Assembly: GCF_000003605.2 (NCBI RefSeq)
Contig: NW_003140813.1
Coordinates: 1,041,595-1,065,946, forward strand
DNA: 24,352 bases
Source: Saccoglossus kowalevskii
Taxonomy: Eukaryota; Hemichordata; Enteropneusta; Harrimaniidae
Direction of reading: 5' to 3'
Notes under the pieces: model-generated
What the model was told of the DNA's origin: nothing
Database searches by the model: none
Seen by the model: only the letters and a program-made list of their open reading frames with translations
Translations under genes and position numbers: made by a program
Shown here: positions 11,081 to 20,000 of the stretch, piece after piece
How positions within the stretch are numbered: the first letter of the stretch is position 1
Layout of the letters: the number at the start of each line of letters is the position of its first letter

Positions 11081-14000
11081 CAGACAGGGTAACCACAAGG
11101 ACTCCCATAGTGTGCTTCGCACACGGGGGTCACCCATCCACGCTGCATAAATGCACCCCCCATCCAAGGTGAATAAACACACCCCATTCTAAAGTGAATA
11201 AACACACCCCATTCTGAGGTGAATAAATGCACCTCATCTGAAGTATATTACCCAGCTTCACCTACCTTTATTTGCAGATTGCCATTGTTATCTGATTGAA
11301 GTCTGGGTTGTTTCGATTTATCCTCTTTCAGTAACTTCTCACGTTCTTCTTCTGGCAGTTTCTAAGATCAAAAAAGAAAACAAATTCATGGGAAATTGCA
11401 AAAGTCAAAAGGTTGGCAATGTCAAGGGGTTACCGGGGGGGGGGGGGGGGATTCTTTTGCTGGCAACCAACCACAATGCAGGTGTAATCTTTTAGCTCAC
11501 ATTTTTTGGATTCCATTTTTTTTTTTTAAGTGATAAATGCTTGAAATAAGTGGATTATAAGAGTAATATTCAGGAGATGATTTGTGTTGGAAGGGGTTTG
11601 AAAGATTGGGCTAATTCTGTGATCACTTATGAGATGAAATCTTTTTTTAATACAAACTTATTAAATTAAATTGCAGATCAAATTCTATTCAAGAAAATTA
11701 ATTTGAAGTTATTTCACCCCTTAATTTTCATTATCCCTCCCCAGATTTCAAATGGAACATCCCATTGGCAGTCAAAGATGCTGCTCCTGGAATCAAATTT
11801 TGTTGTAGTCTTTGAACAAGAAAGGAACAAGTCTATATTTTGGAAAGGTTACTTCACTACTACTAAATGTACACTTACCTCTAAATATTCTTCATATTTG
11901 ATGGCAAATTCTTTCTTGGCCTAAAGAAAAACAAAAATTAACCCATTAAAAATGAAGACAAACCAAGCACTTTACAAAAATGCAAACATGCTTACATGAA
12001 ATAAAGTGTAAACTAGATTTAAACAGCATTCATGAAGACAAAACTTCATACCCTTAATAAAACATCATTGGTGAAAATTTGTTAGAATTTTTTTGGTGAA
12101 ATTTATTTTTCATGTAAAAATAAAAGATTTACATAACTGCATTAGAGACAATACATGTTCGCAATTAGTCATTTATTTCACAAACATAACTGTTATCCTA
12201 TTGGAATTTGCAACTCATTGTGACAAGACTGGACATGCCAACCATGGGAGCCGAACCCACAATCAAATATTTCTTGCAATGAATAACAATAAAACAAATT
12301 TACTATGTTTGTCTTCCTGTGCATTATTCTTTCATGAACAGAAAAAAATTAAAAACATTTAGTCAAAAGCTGTATTGCGCAGTTAGGACAGTATTTATAA
12401 CATAGTATAATTTGAAGCCAAACTGAAGGGATAAAGTGAGAAGAAAAAAAATTTGACAAAAACAAACGTGTCACAATGTCACTCAAAACCAAACAAAAAA
12501 ATCTTTGCCATAAAAAATTATCATCACTTCCTCGGACCCTTTAACACCAACACGAGAATCTCCTACAAATTGGTTTGATACGAGATATTATCACAAATAT
12601 ACGTAGCTTCAAAATTCCGTCAACCAAGCATTGAAATTTTTCTTTCTCTTATTATGCTACATCTGCATCATACAACTAGTATTTCTGATGAATGAATTAA
12701 AATAAAACAAAAACAGAAATACCTAATTTTTCAGATGCACGTCAAAGAAGCCACAACACGAAATCGAATCCAGAGAATGAATCAGTTTTCAACTAATACC
12801 CAGAATTCATCAGTTTTCAGAACATAACTGGAAGGAAATTGGCTTAATCCAATTAGAAAGCCAAGAGCATTGTCAAGCAAGCAAGTCACGCAGAAACACG
12901 CCGAGTTCAATATTCCCAGTGATATTAATACAGTAAGCACAATAGAGCAACGACCAGGAAAAGGAATTTCACAACGTACCTAAAGTCTAGCGTATCCGTT
13001 ACAATGTGATTAAACAAATAACTCAAAAGCTACATTAAAAGTCTTCTTTTAAGTAATATTTACATTCCATGGCTTTTAAATAGCAGCCCACCATTAAGAA
13101 CTGTTCTTTTCAAATCTAATTACACGCTTAATAATGTACAGCAAAATAGCAAAGTGGAAATTTCTCAAACAAAATAAATGTCACGCGCTCGTCAACTAAT
13201 ATATTAATTATTATTAATGAAGCATATATTATCACATTTATTGCTATAGATACGCAAACATCCAGCATGACAAAAATGACGTTTTGGATTCATGTTGATG
13301 GTTGCCATAGTTACTATGTCACCAATAACCTGTAATATTTAACTTCACATTAAATGTCAATTAGGAACTAATGTGGATTGATACTGTGATTGCATTCTAC
13401 AAGTAACAAGACTTTCCAGTTATATTGCAATGTAATGGAAAATCAGAATTACTTTCTGGTATCAGTGTATCTTTTTTTACCGTCATTTTCAACTGCTAAC
13501 TGTAAATTACCACCAATGTTTTCTAAACATCTCCGAATGAAGATCAAAATGTATAGAAAATATCAAATTCACTGCAAAATTAACAGCTATATGTACCGGT
13601 AAACGGGAAAAAAAATTTTTTTTATTGATTTGTTGATAACAAAAAAAATGGCACAGATAAATAAATTTAATATATTTGATTATTTTGAAGCATAAGTTTG
13701 TATTTGTATAGTAACATGTATTTGTTTATTGTATCTTTGTTCTGTTAAGCATATTTGATTAATTTTTATGTTCATAATACTGGGAATTTTGTCTATTTTG
13801 TTGTGAGAATTGTCCTTTGTTGCTTTCCGGTTAGACCCTGTAACATACAAATCACTTACAGCAAAAATTATACGAAATAGTACATACAATTCAACAACAA
13901 ACACTAGATATAGCTATGAATTATGAAAAATACCTATAACAAGACAACATATTTCCTCAAGTTGCATTTAAATTGTTCTGAGTCTAAGTCTTGACCTCTG

Positions 14001-17000
14001 TTAATTTAGTGACCATCTCCAGCGACAATTCACCAAATGATTTTAAATATAAAAGCTGTTTTTTGTTTTTGTTTTGATGGATAATTAGTGATAAAGCGAA
14101 TTAAAATTTTACAATTAAATAACTTTATATTTAACTTTATTATCAAGCCTGGATAAAAAGATTGCATCAAAAAATTATTATTATATTTAAAATCCCATCA
14201 AAACATTTTTACTTAAAATGCGAGCATGAAAGCAAATACCATACGCATAAATGTCAAACGTTGTCAATTCGGTTGTTGTAGTACAATGATTGATTAGCAG
14301 TATATATTTCCATATGTATATTATATCAAGAATCCAATTAAAGGCACCACCAGAGTATCTCTCGTCGCAAGGACACCACCGAGCCCCGAGAAAGTAGCAT
14401 TGCTACATCGCAATTTCATCACTTTCTTCAAGACGTTAACAATATTTTTTTATTTCTCAAATTACAAAATAGGAGAGACAGCAAATTAGAAACATTCACA
14501 CCAAAAAACGTTCATGAGAAGCATTTACTATGAGAATTATTCACAGCTAAAACATTCACTTTATAAAGAACATTCAATTTAAAACAAGCAGCCTGTCGGC
14601 TGAGATAACTCCACTGTTAGCAATGCACATTTCATTTAAAGAACAGAAGATATCATTAGAAAATGAACAATACGTGGAATTCAAAAATATCACTTTTCAC
14701 CAAAAATGACAAAAATAATCATCAAAATTAGCTAATTGAAGATATCACCACGAAATCTGAAAGAGGTCCACATGTAATACCTATATATGTAATATCAAAG
14801 CAATCGGATTTGCGTTTTTTACAAGAAGTCGACAATATCACTTTTTATCAAAAATGACAAAAATATTCACCAAAATTAGAGAATTGAAGATATCATCATG
14901 AAATGAACAAATCTACCCAAGGTACATATACACCAAGTATCAAAGCATTCAGGCTTATAGTTTTCAAAAAGAAGTCGAAAAAGTAAAACATTGACACGAA
15001 CAACAACGACGGAGACGGACAATCACTCATATGATGAGCTTCCCTCGACAAAGTCGACAAAATTCTAAATTTCGAAAAACATAATTTTGTTCTAGCAGTT
15101 GATTCACACATATACGCAACTATATATTGCATTCCAAACATTATTTTATGAAAATAATGCAATTATTCCTGGTATTAAAGCAAGCTGTTCTTCAACAAAC
15201 ATTGCGAAAATTATTTCATAAATATCAGAGTGTATTGACACAACTGATTTAGCTTAGACTAAAGTAAATACATACATGTATGGGGTCAAGAGATATATTG
15301 AGTAAATATTGCTCATTATAATCCAAATTAATACATGCAGATTGCAAATGATATTGATACATAAACCACCTGAATTATTGCGGATAATACTCTTTGAATC
15401 AATACATACTGGCAGGAACTGATTAGGGTTTACATGCATGTGATAAGTGACAAAATAAGAGATCTCAAAATCGCAAGACTAATCTATATTTCTAGATTTT
15501 TAAGTATCTACAAGAAAAACCTGATTAGTGTTAATTTCAGATTATTTTTGAAAGTTCCACATGTTTTGCGTTTTAGAATGCGACAATAAATCTTGCTCAT
15601 TTCTATCCATGCAATCTAACTTTCTGAAGCGTCCTCTGAATTTGTTAGATATGTAGGGGTTTCGACTACTGTTTTTACTGGTGATGGTTTCAAGGCAGAG
15701 AAAATGCCTGGATGTTTGCTACCGAGAATATGAATTGATATTTGAGGATTTGGAGACTGAAGAGTTTATTATGAAACTTATCAGAACTATGAACCTCATT
15801 TCACTCTATGGCTACGATTGGTCAGTGTGTATGTCTGTCTAATCCAGCAAAACGCTGATCTAAACAGGCACAAATCAAAGAATATAACTTTGCACACTTG
15901 CAATATAACCAAATGAACACTTTACACTTGCATTCCATTGATATGAACACTATGATCACACTACATGAACACCATAAACACTTGAAAAACCACCAAATAA
16001 CAAGTCATTGAAAATGACACAGTCCCCGTTAAGTTCTCTTTGTGCTCGTCATATTAAAGCGGAGGGGTTGTCGCGAGCGTGTCCTTGAAACTTGAGTTCC
16101 CAGTGGCGTATACAACAGATTGTTTATTTACATCAAAACACTTGTTTCGTGTCATAGTAATACCGGTATAGCCAAAATAAAAACAGCCGTTATTCAGCCA
16201 TCTTTGATCTGATTATGAAACACACTGATATGTATGATGTATGTGCCAAATACGAACGAAAATGATACATAAATTATGGAAATATAGTAGTAAGGCCAAA
16301 AAGTCAGATGGCTGTCAATCGGCATCCTTGACCAGATTTTGAAACAAATTGTCATGGACATGCATCCTAACATGTATAAAGTACATGTATGTGCCAAATT
16401 TGAATGAAAACTGACAGAGCACGTCCAAGATACCGCATAAAAAAACAAAAACAAGATGTCTGCCAGTCGACCATCTTTGATCCAATTGCGAAATAAATCG
16501 TCATGGACATGTATCCTAACATGTATAATCTATGTACCAAGTTTGAATGACAACTGACAAAGCATGTCCAAAATACAACATTTTCAAAAAACAAGATGGC
16601 TGCCAGTCGGACATTTTGAATGGAATCGCTAAACCACTGCATGTGCATATGTCCCACAAAAGGTACTAGGCACATGCAAAGAATGAACGGAATCGGTCCA
16701 CAGGATTCTGCAATATGACGTTGGATAGACTGACGCACAGACAGACAGACACACACACGGACGGTCGGACTCAGGAACTCACAGACGGTCGGGGACATGT
16801 ATCCTAACATGTATGATCTATGTACTAAATTTGAATGAAAACTGACAAAGCATGTCCAAAATACGACATTTTCAAAAAACAAGATGGCTGCCAGTCGGCC
16901 ATCTTTGATCCAATTGTGAAATAAATCATCATGGACATGTATCCTAACATGTATAATCTATGTACCAAGTTTGAATGAAAACTGGCAAAGCATGTCCAAA

Positions 17001-20000
17001 ATACAACATTTTCAAAAAACAAGATGGCTGCCAGTCGGCCATTTTAAATCGAATCGCTAAACCACTGCATGTGCATATGTCCCACATAAAGTACTAGGCA
17101 CATGCAAAGAATGAACGGAATCGGTCCAAGGGATTCTGAGATATGACTCCGGACGGACGCACGGACACACAGACGCGCGGACGGACGGAGACCGAATTAT
17201 AAGTCCCCGTTTTCGGACTTCGTCCGAACGGGGACTAAAAATGGTGCACACTGTAGACACAGCCACATTAATACTCAGAACCTACGTTGTCATATTGCAA
17301 ACTGAACACTTACAATGCAACCAACGGCATGGCGCCCTTATATATAAGCGAAATGTTCAGTCCTATCTCCCAAACCTACAAGCATAGTACACGTTCCTCT
17401 TTTAACATAATTTATGCATTTCTAAATGGAAAACATTCATGGGCCAGAGGACATTTCGGTATAGAGGGGTAATCCTATGGAATAACTTACCACCCCATAT
17501 TAGAAATTCAGCCTCATTAGTCATTTTTTAAGAAAACTTACAAAATATATCTTAGTGTAAAAATTTGTTGTAAATGGCTCAAACCTATAAGTGTGTATAT
17601 TGTGTTTCTACAGAGGGCCCAATGAAAATTTCGTTATTGTATTTCGGCTTACCCTCTTTAAATAAAGTGTTAAATAAATAAATACATCTATTTGAACAGT
17701 TGTAATCAAAGTCAAATAAAAACTATGCACACAGTACACTGTAGCAATACAGCCTGGTTAAAGGCAACAAAGCTATGATCCCACTGCATGAACACAAACA
17801 GTAGAAAAACAGCCAAATGAATATGTTGCACATTTGCAATAAATATGTATTAACACCATACACATTTTCAATAAAATGAAATTAAAACTTCGCACACTGA
17901 TCAACGCATCAGATGAAACTGAAATATCAAATTCAAAATTTGATGTGTCGAAAAAACATGCAGTTCTCTGATTGGTCTGATAGTTCGGTGTTAGGGTTGG
18001 GTAGCCAATCAGACAATATTATTATACACTCATTGAGTCAAAAATTGGGCTGAATCAATTAAGAGTAGAACTGAATAAATAATCTTAAACTTACAGCATT
18101 GGATCTTTCTTGATAAAGATCTTTTTCTTGTTGTGATAATGTCTTCCATCGCTTACTGCATTCTACCATCCTTTCATTACTGGGTATATGTGACAAATGT
18201 TCATTCATAAGTATACTACAAAACAAACTATATCCATTCCTAGAAGTCAAAGAATAAAGTAATCATCAGCATCTTGTATATTAAAGCAGGAGGGTGTCAC
18301 CTGTGCAGAAATTAAGTCTTAATCGATGATAACACACGCTAAAACGCAAAGGCTCATGCGTAGACGTTTGTTTGTAAACAATGACACGCTATGGCCATCT
18401 TACGCATGCACAGGTGATGGCTCCCCCACTTTAATACTTTGATGAAATTATGTGATGTTGGTCTCAAACCACCAGTCAGATTACTGTTATAATGGACCTA
18501 AAATGAACGAGATGATAATGTCCCTTGTCAGCATACACGCAACCTCTCTGTCAAGAGATTCAGTAAACCTGCCATTTCACCGTTAAAAAATCAAAACTTG
18601 TCCATTTGTCGGCAATTTACATCTGTGAATATCACAAAACTGATTGTTCATCAAATTTATAATGCTTACATACACATTATTTTCTTGAAAACAGTTAAGA
18701 TTCAAGAGGAGATAAGATAAAGTAAAAGTTCATCATGAATAAATTTCTCCATCAGTGCTATGCAACAGTGACAGAACTAGTTGAACACTGCAAGTACCTA
18801 CAATCTACTAACAGTCACACAACCACTTGAAACACAGATACAGGAAACTAGCAAAACTTACGGTGGAGGTCTGTCAGGTTTTCCGTCTGATTTGTCTTTA
18901 ATTTTCTGTTCTGCTTTTGTTAATATTGATTTAAAAACTTTTGGTTCATAATCAGGATGAGTCCTCTGGTATTCCACAACAGCTTTCTGAAATGATACAA
19001 AATACACACAATGTTATCAAATCTCAATGTTAAACTTGGATGACAATTCATATCCGGGTAGAAAAGCAAATTAAAATCGTGTGAATATGGGAGATTGTCA
19101 TACATTCTCTTTCATTGGACTGCCTCCATGAAAATAAACTATTCCGGGAGACACATGACAATGCAATCAGTCAAAACACACTTGTTCGAGGATTTGGAGA
19201 CTGAAGAGTTTATTATGAAACTTATCAGAACTATGAACCTCATTTCACTCTATGGCTACGATTGGTCAGTGTGTATGTCTGTCTAATCCAGCAAAACACT
19301 GATCTAAACAGGCACAAATCAAAGAATATAACTTTGCACACTTGCAATATAACCAAATGAACACCTTACACTTGCATTGCATTGATATGAAACACTATGA
19401 TCACACTACATGAACACCATAAACACTTGAAAAACAGCAAAAATGAAAATGTTACACATTGTGGATACAGCTACATTAATACTCTGAACTATGTTGTCAT
19501 ATTGCAAACCGAACGCTCACAATACAAATATATGAACAGTTGTAACACCATGAACACATGCTGTATAAACCCTGTGAACAGTAGCACTACAGCCAAATAA
19601 ACACTTTGCAACACTTGTAAAATGCCGTTACCATACCTCATATTGTTTAAATTCCTCGATTGCACCTCTGATGAAGACCATTTTTTTCTTGTCAGTCATG
19701 CTTTTCCATTGTCCCTTTAACAGATCTTCAATCTCTTTTTTACTCATCTAAAAATGCAATTACCAAAATTATTATTACGAAAAAATATATGCAGATTTAC
19801 CTTGTGAGAGGTGACAATAATCGACTTCGGCACACATACTATTTTTAAAAAATGTGGACCCACTGTAGGAAATGCACTTTTAACGTTGCATCATCTCGTC
19901 CCAAAATAAAAAAAATTAATTGTACATGTCCCCTCTCTAGATAACTATAAGCATCCTTAGGAGGGAATACTGTAAATGCATTAATTATTCACTGGGTTTT

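Larger units (their letters stand above)
8617..11131 (+). repeat. Long AT-rich dispersed repeat with terminal hairpin, copy 1
   Basis: Built of degenerate units around ACCAAGTTTCATTGAAAT, GATATCAGTG and GCAAATTAGGTAATTA. It is followed by a CA/TA microsatellite (11051-11080) and a hairpin (11100-11131). It is collinear with 21190-22818. A possible left terminus is AGTCCCCC at 8617-8624, mirrored by GGGGGTC at 11125-11131. A different array (about 9505-10250) is nested in it. No protein-coding capacity was seen. Confidence 0.7.
15742..17880 (+). repeat. Dispersed repeat R1, copy A, broken by two insertions
   Basis: Homologous to 19184-19620. Its first part, 15742-16020, differs from that copy at only a handful of positions up to AACACTTGAAAAAC. 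It resumes at 17237-17320 (GACACAGCCACATTAATACT) and again from about 17689 (TTTGAACAGTTGTAA). The gaps are filled by the 16021-17236 element and the LINE tail. The downstream limit is diffuse. Confidence 0.75.

Noticed and set aside
11038-11232. 64-codon minus-strand ORF
   Set aside because: It is a translation of the 25-bp minisatellite, hairpin and CA/TA microsatellite.
12228-12262. Second tRNA-derived SINE from a B-box-like sequence on the minus strand
   Set aside because: No A box at the right distance and no tail or target duplication were found. One motif is not enough.
16194-17022. Repetitive minus-strand ORFs (86, 171 and 65 codons) resembling a repeat protein
   Set aside because: The apparent protein repeats (FFENVVFWTC and similar) are translations of the 140-bp DNA modules inside a mobile element. 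No start context or conserved domain is present.
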